From Parasponia andersonii (taxonomy: Eukaryota > Streptophyta > Magnoliopsida > Rosales > Cannabaceae): 64,000 nt of DNA. The notes under the pieces are model-generated. The model searched no databases. It was not told the DNA's origin and saw only the letters and a program-made list of their open reading frames with translations. Where the stretch lies: contig JXTB01000190.1 in the NCBI GenBank assembly GCA_002914805.1, positions 240,261 through 304,260 on the forward strand. The letters are read 5' to 3'. Shown here piece after piece: positions 26,338 through 37,794 of this stretch; positions within the stretch are counted from its first letter, which is position 1, and each line of letters opens with the position of its first letter. The translations under genes were made by a program, and so were the position numbers.

Positions 26338-28199
26338 TAGCATCAGAGCCATGATCCTTAGCCAATCTTTCTTTTCCTCTCTCCATTTTCTCTTCACGCA
26401 CGGACTTAGTTCAGCAACGCACTTCTACTCACTTCTTCTTCTTCAAACAATGGCCTTATAAGATCTAACACTTGTTGCCACCTTTCAACCAATTATTCCC
26501 AATTCCCACAAACTTAATCATCCTTTTATTGCTATAAACATCTCCTCCCATTCCACCATAAAAGTCACACCAATAAATTATTTTTCATGGAAATTATAAT
26601 TCCATACAATCTCAATTGGCTATAATCTTGAAGGATATATTGATAACTCAATTAATGCAATATCTCCCACCATTACCATTAATGGCAAGGGGTCACCAAA
26701 TCCAGCATTCCAAATTAATCTTTAACACCATGATTGGATCATTCCTATATGATTATTGAAAACATATATGCAAAGCCTACTCATGGTCATATTAACCAGA
26801 TTAAGGAGCAACCAAAGAATCTAATTAAAGGCTCGTATACCATTGGTGAATATATATATATTATATTCGAAGCCGAATTAATGAGCTTGCGATTTTGGGC
26901 AAACCATATGATGAAGAAGACTTGATTGAAAAAGTCCTCGATGGCCTGAATAAGGAATACAAATCCATCGTTGACGCTGTTAACGCTCGAGATACGACCA
27001 TCTTATTTGATGAGTTTCATGAAGATATCTTCATGATACAACCTCCAAGTTTTATTGATAAAAAATATCCAGATCATGTGTGCAAATTACACAAAACCAT
27101 CTATGGTTTGAAACAAGCTCCATGGGCATAGTACCATAAGTTACGACAATTTCTTCTTATTGAGGGATTTAAAAACTCAAGTGCAGATACTTCTTTGTTC
27201 ATATACAACAATACAAATATCGTGATCTACTTACTAATATATGTAGATGACATCATTATCACAGGAAGTGACAACTCCATCGTGCAATGTTTTGTTACTC
27301 AACTTGTAGCACATTTTTCTCTAAAGGATCTTGGTAGTCTCTCTTATTTTTGGGTGTTGAGGTTCTTCCATACAAGCATGGCCTTCTTCTCTTGCAACGT
27401 TGCTATATTAATGATCTCCTCACATGCACTCACACAACTGATGTCAAGCTAGTTCTTACACCTTTAGGAATAGATCAAACTCTGAGTATTCATAATGGCA
27501 CCACCTTGATAGATGCTTCAGAATGTTGAACTATTATTGGTAGTTTTCAATATTTAACTCTCACAAGGCCTGATGTTGCATTTGCAATAAGCAAGCTCTT
27601 TCGGTTCATACACTGTCTTACGATAGATTACTAGAATGCAACTAAACGATTGTTACGATACTTTCATGGCACATCTGATCATGGAATAATACTTCATTGT
27701 AACTAAATACTTTCTCTCCATGCTTTCTCAGATGCTAATTGGGTTGATAACAAAGATGACAACACATCAACTAGTACTTACATTGTTTATCTTGGTTGCA
27801 ATCTAATTTCTTGGAGTTCTAAGAAACAACGCACAGTTGTATGCTCTTCAATTAAAGTTGAATAGCATGTTGTTGCAATAACTACTGCTGAATTATGCTG
27901 GATTTGTTCACTTCTTATCGAACTTGGAATATGGACTTTTGCAAGCTCTAGTCATCTATAGTGACAATAATGGAGCCACACATCTATGTTCCAACCTTAT
28001 TTTTTACTCTCGAATGTAGCATGTCGCTATTGATTTTCACTTTATCCACGAGCAAGTCCAAAGTGGGGCCCTCTGTGTCGTCCATGTCTCCTTTGCAAAT
28101 CAACTAGTTTATGCTCCCACAAAGCCACTTTCACACGCTCAATTTCTTCATCTCAAAGACAAGATTAGAATCTCTACTAGGAGTTCCAACTTAAGGGGG

Positions 28200-28457
28200 T
28201 ATATAAAAAGAAACAACAATTAATCATTGTAAATAATTTATCACTAATGTAGATTGAGTCAACTGTCTAATTCTAGAAATTAGAATCACGTATAAATAAC
28301 TGTCAATTGGCTACTAATTTTAGGAATTAGCAATTAGTTGTCAATTCTTAATTCTAGGAGATCAGTATTGATTTGTAAGAGATTGACTCTATGATAATTG
28401 TACATATTTACCTCTTAGAATTAATGGAAAGTTATCATTGCTCTAATATTCTTCATA
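28200..28457 (+). repeat. right LTR of the short copia element
   Basis: It follows the purine tract and ends with the same 'ttcttcata' as the left LTR. Both LTRs are the same length. Confidence 0.88.
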
Positions 28458-28499
28458 CTCTGTTCTATCAACATTGATTAATGTACCAAAATCACATCA

Positions 28500-29170
28500 T
28501 CTAGCATATTTTTATTCATTTATCTTCCTGTTAAACTCGAACTGGTTATGGTTAGTAGTCAATATGTAGATCGACATAAGCATATCTTTACTTTAGAATG
28601 TTGGATAGATACCAAAGAAACCCTGGTCTAAAATATTAAAAAGATGCAAAGAAAGTCATGAGATATCTTAAAGAAACTAAAAACTACATGCTTACTTACA
28701 GACGATATGATCATCTTGAAGTGGTTGGATATTCGATTTCGACTTTGTCGATTACCTTGACTCTAGAAAGCCGACATCTGGATATATCTTCTTCTTAGCT
28801 GGAGGGGCCATTTCTTGGAGAAGTGCAAAGCAATCATTAGTCATCACTTTAACTATAAAGGCAGAGTTTGTATCTTGTTTTGAAGCGACATGACAGGCTA
28901 TTTGGCTTCAGAGTTTTATTTCAGGGGCTGAAGTTGTTGATTCCATTTCCAAGCCATTAAGAATATATTGTGATAATTCTGCTACAAAATTCTTAGCAAA
29001 GAACAACAAGAGTGGGAGTCAAAGCAAACACATTGATATAAAGTACTTAGTCATTATAGAATATGTTAAGGATAACAAGGTGGCTATTGAGCACGTTAAC
29101 AACATGTTGATGATTACAAATCCCATGACTAAAGTATTGCCACCTAATATGTTTAAAGAATATGTGTAGT
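28500..29170 (+). mobile_element. Ty1-copia fragment (RNase H region) of a second element
   Basis: The words SGYIFFLAGGAISWRSAKQS, IYCDNSATKFLAKN and SKHIDIKYL, read in the + direction, are those of copia RNase H, with the usual C-terminal tail. It lies just outside the right LTR of the short copia element and belongs to a different copia lineage, so it is a separate, older remnant. It is broken, and only this part of its interior was recognised. Confidence 0.85.
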
Positions 29171-30120
29171 ACATTGGACTCAACTCTATTTTGTAAATAT
29201 ATATAATTGAGATACCTTTTATTTTAATGTAATATTTTTAAACTCTATTATTTTGAATTTATTGTCTTATCATTTTTGTTGTATACATAAAATTGGAGAA
29301 TGACAATATGGTTATTTGAATATTAAGTGAAGACCCAAACTATATTGAATATTAAGTGAAGACCTTGAATGAATATTTGGAGGTTCATTCATAAAGATAT
29401 ATGCCACGTAAAGTACTCACTCTAAAGGAAATATTACATTGTAATACATGAAAAGGTAATTAGAGAGGATTTACTATTATGATTCATGTTTTGACTTTTG
29501 TTTGAGTACAAAGATTAAAGAGAGATGGTATATATTCATACGATTAAACATATGAAATTAAGATTTATGGGTCAAGTGGGAGAATATTGGATACATTTTT
29601 AATTTTAGATATTTTTACATTTTTTATTTTATTAATATTTAATATTTATTTGAAATTGTAAAACTAAAAATGTGTCAGACTTAGTGGCCCATTATTTTAA
29701 ATTAAAATCCCATTACTAGTAGTTATTGTCTCTTTCTATTGGTGGTTAAAAGATAAGATAGGAGTTACAAATTAGTTAATTCTTCTTTTAAAATAAATAT
29801 GTCTTATTGATGGGAAAAAATATATATGAAAAACTTCAAAAAAGAAATACTGAGAGCAAAGAATATTTCTTCTAGGTTTTATAGTCTAACAAGATAAGCA
29901 TGTATATTTCCACCACTTCATAAAATATAGTGCTTGGATAGACTAGCAAAAATCTCTTGAAGGTCGTTTAGTATTGGCTCGAATTTGATTACTATGACTG
30001 GAGGTATGATCTCTTTTTCACTTCCGCTATTTATTGAATATTATTTTGGTCTTACACTATTACGTATGAAAATCTAGATCTACTATTATTCAACTAAGAT
30101 ATACTTTCGTTGGATATTAG
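29171..30120 (+). mobile_element. possible 3' non-coding part and LTR of the second copia element
   Basis: A purine-rich tract ('caagtgggagaatattgg', about 29573) lies where a polypurine tract would be expected downstream of the RNase H fragment. An LTR could begin near 29588. A short direct repeat ('gaatattaagtgaagacc', twice between 29317 and 29364) lies in the intervening sequence. No matching 5' LTR was found, so the right end is a guess. Confidence 0.4.
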
Positions 30121-32058
30121 GTAGTTGTGGGTGGCGAAATCAATATTAATGTTCGAGAAAAGAATAAAAAAAAAACCCTAAAGTTAGAGAAATACTATAA
30201 GCCACATTCATCAATGTCGAAGAAAAATAAGTTTTATTAGAAAATATGGTTGCCATCTTTTTTCCCCATTTTTTTCCTTATTTTTGTGAAAAGTTATTTT
30301 GAGATGGTTAGGGGTGCCTGATTAATAGAATATGACTTAGAAAAAAAAACATCTTTTCTTTGAAATAATTATAGGGAAAGTTCTTTTTATTACAAAATGA
30401 GTACTAGCTTATTATTGGGGTGTAAATTCCCTGTATAATTATGTGATGAATCCAATATATTGAGAGAGTTTTCAATAAAGATTTTTTTTTTTTTGCTCCA
30501 TAGATGGTCATTTTAACTACGTTGAAAATGACTTGCAATAGTAAGTCAAATTTATCTATAGTTACTCCATTCTAATTCTTTTAGGGGATTTCTTTCATTC
30601 CAATTAAGGTAGGAACAAGTTATTAGAATGACTTTTTAAAGACAAAAAAAAATTGGAATGGTTTTTTTAAGGATAAAGTTTTGATTAAAAAAATTCTAAT
30701 ATTTATTTGTTTCATATGTACGGCTAGTTTTAAAATTATAAAAAAAAAAATCAAAGTAATCTCTTTATTATTTTCACATATATATATACGACTTTTTTTA
30801 AATAAATATATATGACTAATTTTAAGATTATGAAAAAAAAAAATCAAAGTTTTACATATACAGTTATGTTCTCAATTACTAACTTAGGCTAAAAGGACTT
30901 TTTGTGAATTTTTTTAAAAATAATATTTTAAGAAGTGTCAAGGACAGCTTGATCTATAATCAAGAGCTTTTATAGAATAATTATTGTTAATTTTTTCAAA
31001 TAATGAAAAATAATTTCCAAAATCTACATATTGTTCTTTTATTTATTATTATTATTATTGTTATTATTATTGTTATTGTTGTTGTTATTGTTATTGTTAT
31101 TATATTATTTTGAAAGAATTATTATCCTATGCTAAAATAAATCTACATGTAAAATCAAACAAAGTATTAAGGTAAATAGGTAATATGTGAAATAAAAAAA
31201 TTGAGAGAGAATTTATATGTCTAGATAAGTAATATTACTATTTTGGTTAAGGAAAATTAGTTTTCATTAAATAATTAACCGAGCAAAAAAAAAAAAGAAA
31301 GAAAAATAGCGTATATAAAAAAAATTAAAATAAAGAAAAATATACTTATATATAATTGGTAATATCAATGATAAGAGGTAAAGAATGAAGTAGAATAAGT
31401 ATAAAAATACAAAGAATCAAATATGGAATAGGAATAAATACAAAAAAAAAAAATTGAAAAATGATTGAAAACAAAAATTGTCCAACTCATCAAGTCACAA
31501 ACATATTACCCATCTTTTAAGTTATAAATAACTTTCTACATTTATATAAGTATTAATTATATTAGATTTTTAACTAAAAAAGGATTAGATATTTTAGTAG
31601 AATTATTAATATTATTATAATCATCAGACCAAAATCCAATGGCCCAAATTAGAGTAACCATTTATGAAGCAAAAATAAAAATTTCCATTGAAATCTCACC
31701 CATATATATTACTATTTTTTAACTATAAAGATATTTAAACCTTAAATAGTTAAATCTCAGATATGTATGGTTAAAGAGACGAAGCCAATATTTTTCTCAA
31801 ATAAGGCCTAAGATACATTTTTATTTATTTATGGGGTTAATTTTTTTATTTTGTTTATATTTAGTGGGGGCTTGTATATAATTTAAGTTAAAAGGGAATG
31901 TAAACACGTGTAATTATTTATGTTCTTGGAAAGGAAATAAAAAATGAGTAGCGAGTTTTCCCTCCTATGTAGTTGGATGAGAGGTTGTTTGGACTTCAAG
32001 TTTTGTTCGAGAGGGAGGATGGAGTGTGGGATTTAAAGTTTAAATTGGATTAATGTCA
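30121..32058. other. AT-rich intergenic spacer
   Basis: No gene is supported. There are many poly-A and poly-T runs and an ATT/GTT trinucleotide tract at about 31041-31109. Confidence 0.6.
31041..31109. repeat. ATT/GTT trinucleotide microsatellite
   Basis: Interspersed 'att' and 'gtt' triplets run for about 70 bases. This is a compound microsatellite. Confidence 0.85.
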
Positions 32059-32578
32059 GGGTTAATGGCATAAATGGTCATTAAATTGTTTGATTGGCAA
32101 GTTGATCCTCTAATTTTAGTCATGGTAATTAAGTCGTAAATTTTTTAATTTGAAGTAATATAATTTTTAAATTATCTAAATTATAATATATTATTAAATT
32201 TTTGACCTAAAACACTTTTATATGGTAGAATTTGAAAAGACATTTAAAATGTAATTCAAGAATTTTAAGCATAAAAATGAATAATTACAATTTTTTTTTC
32301 TAAATTTACAATTCCATGAACTATAAAAATACAAAAATAATATATCTTTTTTTTTTTCTAAATATTTTTATTCAGCTTATTTTTTCTCAATTACATTTTT
32401 GGATCCTACAACTTACTTCCTTCTTATGTGTGCTTTTAGTCAATTAGTAAAATATTACAATTTAAATAGACTACACTTTAAATCGGAAAACTCAAGAGCT
32501 TATCTACCACGATTAAAACTTCGAAGACTCAGATTGCCACTAGATGTATAGTTTAGGGACCATTTGTGTCATAAACCC
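32059..32578. mobile_element. non-autonomous DNA transposon with long inverted ends (MULE- or foldback-like)
   Basis: The left end reads 'gggttaatggcataaatggt'. The reverse complement of the right end reads 'gggtttatgacacaaatggt'. Weaker similarity continues inward for about 100 bases. There is no coding content. No clear target duplication was seen at these borders. It lies about 500 bases upstream of the DRT111-like start codon. Confidence 0.72.
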
Positions 32579-33091
32579 GTAAGAAACGACAATAAACCTT
32601 TTGTCGTTGAATATGTAAGCGACGTACAGGAACATGTCTTTGGGCATAAACGACACCACCACCCCGGTTCAATTGAAAATACATAATATTGAGAACTGAA
32701 AATTATTTACGTGAATCTGCAACTCCAGTCACCACCAAGCAATTCAACGAGGACGACGACACAGCTGAGCTGAGAGTCTATCTCAGCTTCACCCTGAACT
32801 TTCGTGGTACGTGTTATTTATTTATTTATGTATTTATTCACTTTATTTTGGAAAATTCACATTGATTCACCAAGCATTAATGTCCCAAAACCCTAACTTA
32901 TTGTCTTCCAATCCTAGAACTCTCTTCCATTCAATCTTAAATTCAGGACCTAAGCCGAAAATATTCGATGATTAAACCAGTAATTTCTCCTCTTAATTAA
33001 CACCCAATTTTGAATTTCTAGGGTTTTTAAAGCTTAGTGGCCGCGAAGAAGAAGAAAAGGGGGAAGAATCAGGGTTTTAATAATCGCCCAG
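32579..33091 (+). promoter_or_regulatory. promoter and leader of the DRT111-like gene
   Basis: A telo-box (AAACCCTAA) lies at 32888-32896. A possible leader intron could run from a donor near 32805 ('cgtg|gtacgtg') to an acceptor near 33021 ('tttctag|ggttt'), which would put the ATG in the second exon. The intron is inferred from splice-site words only. Confidence 0.45.
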
Positions 33092-35608
33092 ATGTTAGGT
33101 GGATTGTACGGTGATCTCCCTCCGCCCTCTTCTGCCGATGAAGAGAAACCAACCAATTCCACTGTCTGGTCAAGCAGCACAAAAATGGCGCCGCCGACCC
33201 TCCGTAAGCCCTCGTCGGTTTTTGCCCCACCGCAGACGATTCTAAAAACCCAAAGCAAGAATAAGTCCGCGAATTCGGTCCCGCCGAAAGGTATTACGTC
33301 GCCGGCGGTGGCACCGTTGGCTTCGGTTTCGCCGGAGCTGGTTGTGCAGCCTGCTCTTGTGGGGGTTACTTCCACGGTGATAGAAGAGTATGACCCGGCG
33401 AGGCCGAATGACTATGAGGAGTATAGGAGGGAGAAGAAGAAGAAATTGATGGAGGTTGAGATGAGGAGAGAGCTTGAGAAAAGGCGGCAAGAGGAGGAGG
33501 AGAGGGAGAGGGAGAGGGAGAGGGAGAGGGAGAGGAGGGAGAGAGAAGACAGGGAAAGAGAGAGGGAGAAAGAGAGGGATTATGGTGATTCGCGGTTGAA
33601 CATTTCGGGTGAGGAAGCGTGGAGAAGACGAGCTGCAATGAGCGGCACAGTGCCGAGATCGCCTTCTCCGCCAAATAATGGAGATGGGTTTGCCATTGGA
33701 AAGTCAGAAACAAGTGGTTTGGGTGTGGGTGCTGGTGGGCATATGACTGCAGCACAAAGAATGATGGCAAAGATGGGATGGAAGGAAGGTCAAGGACTAG
33801 GCAAGCAAGAGCAGGGAATAACTACTCCTTTGATGGCCAAGAAAACGGATCGTCGAGCTGGGGTGATTGTAAATGCTAGTGAATCGAAGCCGGAGAAGAA
33901 GGTGAAGAGTGTGAATCTTAATGGGCCACCCACTCGGGTTCTGATGCTTAGAAATATGGTATGCCTTATACCTCAGTTTATGATACTTGTTGTCTGTTTA
34001 CTTTTTAAGTGTTTTAAAGTGAAAAGTTACTATGAATGAGAAGTTTACTCATGGCGATATAAAAGCTCATTTTATTTGATTGTGAGTAATGCCAATGCTA
34101 CAAACTATGAATGATCAAAAGCATTTTGTTTCAAAAACTATCTTGTATTAGTATGACTTGAATTATGTCCATTGATTATTTTGTATTACCATATAAGATA
34201 ACTATAAGTACTCAATTAGATGTTGAGAGCATGCCTTAAACTTTTTATTTGTTTCAGTTGTTTCAACCTTTTTATTTGTTTCAGTTGTTTCAACCTTTTT
34301 ATTTGTTTCAGTTGTTTCATTTTTTTGGATATGGATTTCTTCTTGTTGCTTGTTATTCTCACAACAAGCAAGAGGTGCGTAGGGCCATTGACTTGCAGTT
34401 ATCTCTGAGTTTTGGACATGACGTCACTTTTTGAAGTAGATTTTTGCAAACTGGCTGTAATTTGTCCATGAATCTCCATAAGGATCTTTTCTTATATAAA
34501 AGCAAGCGTTGTACTGGGTTCTATCTATGGTGTGTTGATCTTTAAGTTCATTATAGATGCATGTCTAATACTTGAAAGTCAGAAATTGAAACACAGCCGA
34601 AAACAGAGTAGTAACCTTGTTTGGCAGCCACACAACCTTCTGAAAATCCATTGTCCTCTAATAGCTTTGTTCACAAGTAATTTATGCCTTTCCTTTAACC
34701 TTATATTGAGTTCTACCTTCAGTATTAAGCATTGCTCTTTTGATCATTTGGAGATATGGTTGTTATGTTGTCATTTTAGTTTAGTTGTAACAGTTATACA
34801 AATTTTAGTTTAGTTGTAACAGTTATACAAATTTTGGTTTAGTTGTAACAGTTATACAAATTTTAGTTTAGTTGTAACTGTTATACAAGCCTTCGCTTGT
34901 TTTGAATGAACGTTATTTTTAATCTTCATGCTGACTTTATGCCATGTTTAATCTTCATGCTGACCTTATGCCGTTCTGTAGCATTCCATCTTTCTATTTT
35001 CACGTAATGGTTTAATGGTCAAGCATTAGTTGGTTAGTTCCGACTTCAGATCTCCTCTGTTACTTAATTTTCTTATTTTATCATAATTTTTAGTTGCAAG
35101 TTAAATCTGCACAACGCTTGGTTTCGAACATTTAGNTTTTTTTACTTGGTTGGCAATTCCAAGAGCTAATATTCTGGCCATTTTCAAGATGCATGGAGGG
35201 GCAGGGGGAGGGGGTAAAGTGTGTTAGGTCGTTCATTATGCTTTAATTATGATTCAAGTGATTCCTTAATGTCAGTATTAACATGAGACTCTTGTTTCTG
35301 TGTTTCTGTAGGTGGGACCTGGTGAGGTAGACGATGAGCTAGAAGAGGAGGTAGGATCAGAGTGTGCGAAGTATGGAACAGTGACTCGAGTTCTCATATT
35401 TGAGATAACGGAGCCAAATTTTCCAGTTGATGAAGCAGTAAGAATCTTCGTGCAGTTTGAGAGATCCGAGGAAACAACAAAAGCGTTGATTGATCTTGAT
35501 GGTCGGTACTTTGGGGGAAGAATAGTCCGCGCTTCATTCTATGATGAGGAGAGATTCGGAAAGAATGAGTTGGCTCCGATGCCAGGAGAAATTCCTGGTT
35601 TCTTTTAG
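33092..35608 (+). CDS. DRT111: SPF45-type splicing factor with G-patch and RRM (DRT111/SFPS), 2 exons, 387 aa
   Basis: Exons are 33092-33958 and 35312-35608, joined in phase 0 across a 1353-bp GT-AG intron. The order is: start MLGGLYGDLPPP; a proline/serine-rich part; YDPARPNDYEEYRREKKKK; a long E/R-rich charged helix (about residues 108-165); a G-patch (about 215-249; MMAKMGWKEGQGLGKQEQG); then a C-terminal RRM (about 274-375). The RRM is of the U2AF-homology type: it has Arg354-Tyr355-Phe356 (GRYFGG), the motif that in human SPF45 binds tryptophan-bearing ligand peptides of SF1, U2AF65 and SF3B1. The protein ends GEIPGFF. Family members act in the nucleus in 3' splice-site choice; Arabidopsis DRT111/SFPS works in phytochrome light signalling and ABA responses. 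Length is usual for plant homologues. The gene is convergent with the BZR gene. Confidence 0.95.
34242..34320. repeat. 27-bp tandem repeat, three copies, in the DRT111 intron
   Basis: The unit contains 'tttttatttgtttcagttg' and 'tttcaacc'. Copies are 34242-34268, 34269-34295 and a slightly shortened third from 34296. Each copy carries 'tttgtttcag', which resembles a polypyrimidine tract plus acceptor. Confidence 0.93.
34774..34889. repeat. 29-bp tandem repeat, four copies, in the DRT111 intron
   Basis: Copies start at 34774, 34803, 34832 and 34861. The unit contains 'ttttagtttagttgtaac' and 'agttatacaaa'. Copies three and four each have one or two substitutions. Confidence 0.95.
34918..34976. 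repeat. 29-bp tandem duplication in the DRT111 intron
   Basis: 'aatcttcatgctgac' followed by 'ttatgcc' occurs twice, 29 bases apart, directly after the four-copy array. Confidence 0.88.
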
Positions 35609-36447
35609 TCGGATGAGAAGCTTCAAATGTATGACAAATTCTCTTATTTTGGAAGGAAATGATGGACTCGGAGTCAAACAAACGTTGTAAGTAACATTTT
35701 ACTGGTCTAATATTCTGGAAGTTTGTGCAAAAAAAAAAAGAGGGAAAAATGTTGTTACATTGCAACAGAGAAATTGTCACCAGAGAACAGCTTGGAGCTT
35801 TTTATCAATCAGGCTTTGGTTCACTAATCTTAGTCATAAGTCCGTAATTGTAACTTGCTGATTATGAAATTGTGATTCCATTATGGCTTTGTGTAAACTT
35901 TCATCTAAGAGCAATAATCCTCAAGTTTTGACTTCTGGAGGCAAAATTTTTGTTTATGTTACCTTTATCATTTAAATTGCTACTTATTGTTGTGCTGCCT
36001 AGATAGAGAGACTTGCTCTCTCTTCTAATTTAAAATATGAAGTAAAACAATTGAATCAAACTATACTTCGAAATTGATCGTTTAATTTCATTCAAAATCT
36101 ACCTTGACGAAGAGTCAAAATATAAGTATACATTTTTTTAAAAAAAAAGAAAGATAACGAAAACTTTGGATTTAAGAACCTAATGAATTGATCACTCAAC
36201 ATTAGAAATCTAAAAAATAACATGGAGAATTCTATATGCTCACCGGGTCTGTAGGGTTCAGCTGGTGGTTAGAATAGACATTAACAACAAAGTTTATGCA
36301 TGGGCTTTGAACAAAAATACCCTACTTTTGGGGCTAAGGATTAGTATATATCTCTTTTTTATTTTGTTAACAAATATATCCCTTTTATTTTTTATTCATT
36401 CACTGATTCACGCAATCTCTGGCTGATCCAATGATTTATATGTTTTC

Positions 36448-36495
<48 letters not shown>

Positions 36496-36787
36496 AGCCA
36501 ATAAGAAAAGAATGAAATTTACTCTCTCTGAACACTTGCAAAAAAAAAAAAAAAAAATTTATAAAAATATTTTGATCTCAACATAAAAAAAAAAAATGCA
36601 GCAAAATCCTTGTATATTCCTGTTTCTTTTTTCCATATATTGCCTCTGTTCATTTTTTCTATCCTATGAGAAACTAGGTGTAATAGGTTTATGTTAGTAG
36701 AATGTTGATGGCAAATGGCAAAGACGAAAATGATGACTACATGACATAGTATTATCTGATATATGACTACATGATCTATATTCGGTC
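35609..36787. other. spacer between convergent genes, with a TA microsatellite
   Basis: This contains the 3' untranslated regions of the DRT111-like (+) and BZR-like (-) genes. A long TA tract lies at about 36450-36482, and poly-A runs lie near 36540 and 36585. No gene is supported. Confidence 0.6.
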
Positions 36788-37794
36788 CTAAGCTCGGCGC
36801 AGAGGCGAACCCACGGGCGTGTTCTGGTTCGAAGCTCGAGACTCCACCAAATGAGGATGCCGCTGCTCAAACCCCGCCGCCGCCGCCGCCGGACCTCCGC
36901 CCTGGAAGACCCCGGACGGGAGTTGGATCCCGCCGGAAAATCCATCGTACATGCCGTAAAGAGCCATTGGAATATTGTCGCCGCCGACGCCGACGCCAGA
37001 GTGGATCGGATCGTGGCCGATCGACGAAGAAGAAGAAGCTCCGCCGCCGGAGAAATTGCAGACCGATGCCGGAACCCCTGCGCTGGCGGAATCTCCGACG
37101 TGGAGTCCGCCGCCGCGAGGGGAGGCCGTCGTCGAACATTCTCCTCCGGCACCGCCTATATTGAGGACGCTGCTGGTCGGCGTTAGCGTTCCGCTCGTTC
37201 TCGCCGCGGCTCCGCATGCCGGACAGCCATTAATCCCGACCTATAAGAGAAAAAGAAACTCATAAAACGAATTTTTCTAGCAGTTTGGTTCCCGAGAAAA
37301 TGTGAAGGAAAATAACTTGAAGGACGAGAAAATTATCAGATTGGAAAGAAAATAAACCGGTTAAGAGATTTTTCACGCCGAACAGACAAACTGAAACCAT
37401 ACCAAACCTTTGATTTCGGTTTAAAACCGAAAAAATAACAAATTTTGAACTGTTTGGTCGCCGAGAAAATGAGAGGGAAAATAAGAGAGAGCACGGGGAA
37501 ATTATCAGAGTGAAAAGAAAAGTATACGTTGGTGGCGGCGCGGTAAGTGGTGCCGTCGGGTTCAACGATCCAACCGGCCTCTCTGGCGAGCTGGCGGAGG
37601 ACCTCATTGATGTCGGCGCGTGGAGAGAGTGAGTAACCTCCGTGCTTTCTCAAGCCATGGAAGATCTTTCCAGTAATAGCTCTCCTCTGCCTCTCTCTCA
37701 TCTTCGTCTTCTCTTTCTCAATCTCACTCCTCCCTCCTCCTACAGGCGTCTGAGCTCCACTCGCCGCCGCCATTGATGCTGCTGATCCTTTCAT
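36788..37794 (-). CDS. BZR1/BES1-type transcription factor, BZR-BAM-like DNA-binding domain, 2 exons, 239 aa
   Basis: Exons are 37794-37528 (89 codons) and 37240-36788 (150 codons plus stop), joined in phase 0 across a 287-bp GT-AG intron. Residues about 21-88 form the BZR N-terminal DNA-binding domain: [35 protein letters not shown], then [17 protein letters not shown]. The lead-in 'EKEKTKxRER.RRAIT' resembles the N-termini of the BZR-beta-amylase fusions (Arabidopsis BAM7/BAM8) more than classic BZR1/BES1. The second exon is GC-rich and encodes a glycine-, serine- and alanine-rich tail, with [10 protein letters not shown] and a SPLRRA end, then a stop. There is no glycosyl-hydrolase 14 (beta-amylase) domain. 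The role is most likely binding of BZR-type promoter elements in the nucleus. The classic BZR1 GSK3-site S/P-rich and PEST regions were not recognised, so brassinosteroid control is unproven. Confidence 0.87.
37283..37523. repeat. duplicated segment in the BZR-like gene's intron
   Basis: About 70 bases at 37283-37352 and at 37452-37523 share 'gtttggt', 'cgagaaaatg', 'ggaaaataa' and 'attatcaga' in the same order. They cover a large part of the 287-bp intron. The second copy runs up to the splice donor. Confidence 0.8.

Larger units (their letters stand above)
26080..28457 (+). mobile_element. decayed short Ty1-copia LTR retrotransposon (Ale/Retrofit-like)
   Basis: Two LTRs of 258 bp bracket a 1.86-kb interior. 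After the left LTR comes a primer-binding-like site ('catcagagccatg'), as used with initiator-Met tRNA. Gag-like sequence lies at about 26450-26960 (words DEEDLIEKVLDGLNKEYKSI). Reverse transcriptase lies from about 27050 (HKTIYGLKQAPWA, LLIYVDDIIITGS), then an RNase H-like part to about 28190 and a purine tract ('aagggggt') at the right LTR. Protease and integrase were not recognised. The LTRs differ at about 30 of 258 positions, so the insertion is old, probably several million years or more. The element is a fossil with many breaks and could not code for a working product. Confidence 0.88.

Noticed and set aside
33366-33770. 134-codon minus-strand frame over the DRT111-like first exon
   Set aside because: It is the antisense shadow of the E/R-rich coding sequence and gives only S/P repeats.
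36851-37265. Plus-strand frames over the BZR-like second exon
   Set aside because: Shadows created by GC-rich coding sequence; the minus frame is the one that splices in phase to the BZR domain.
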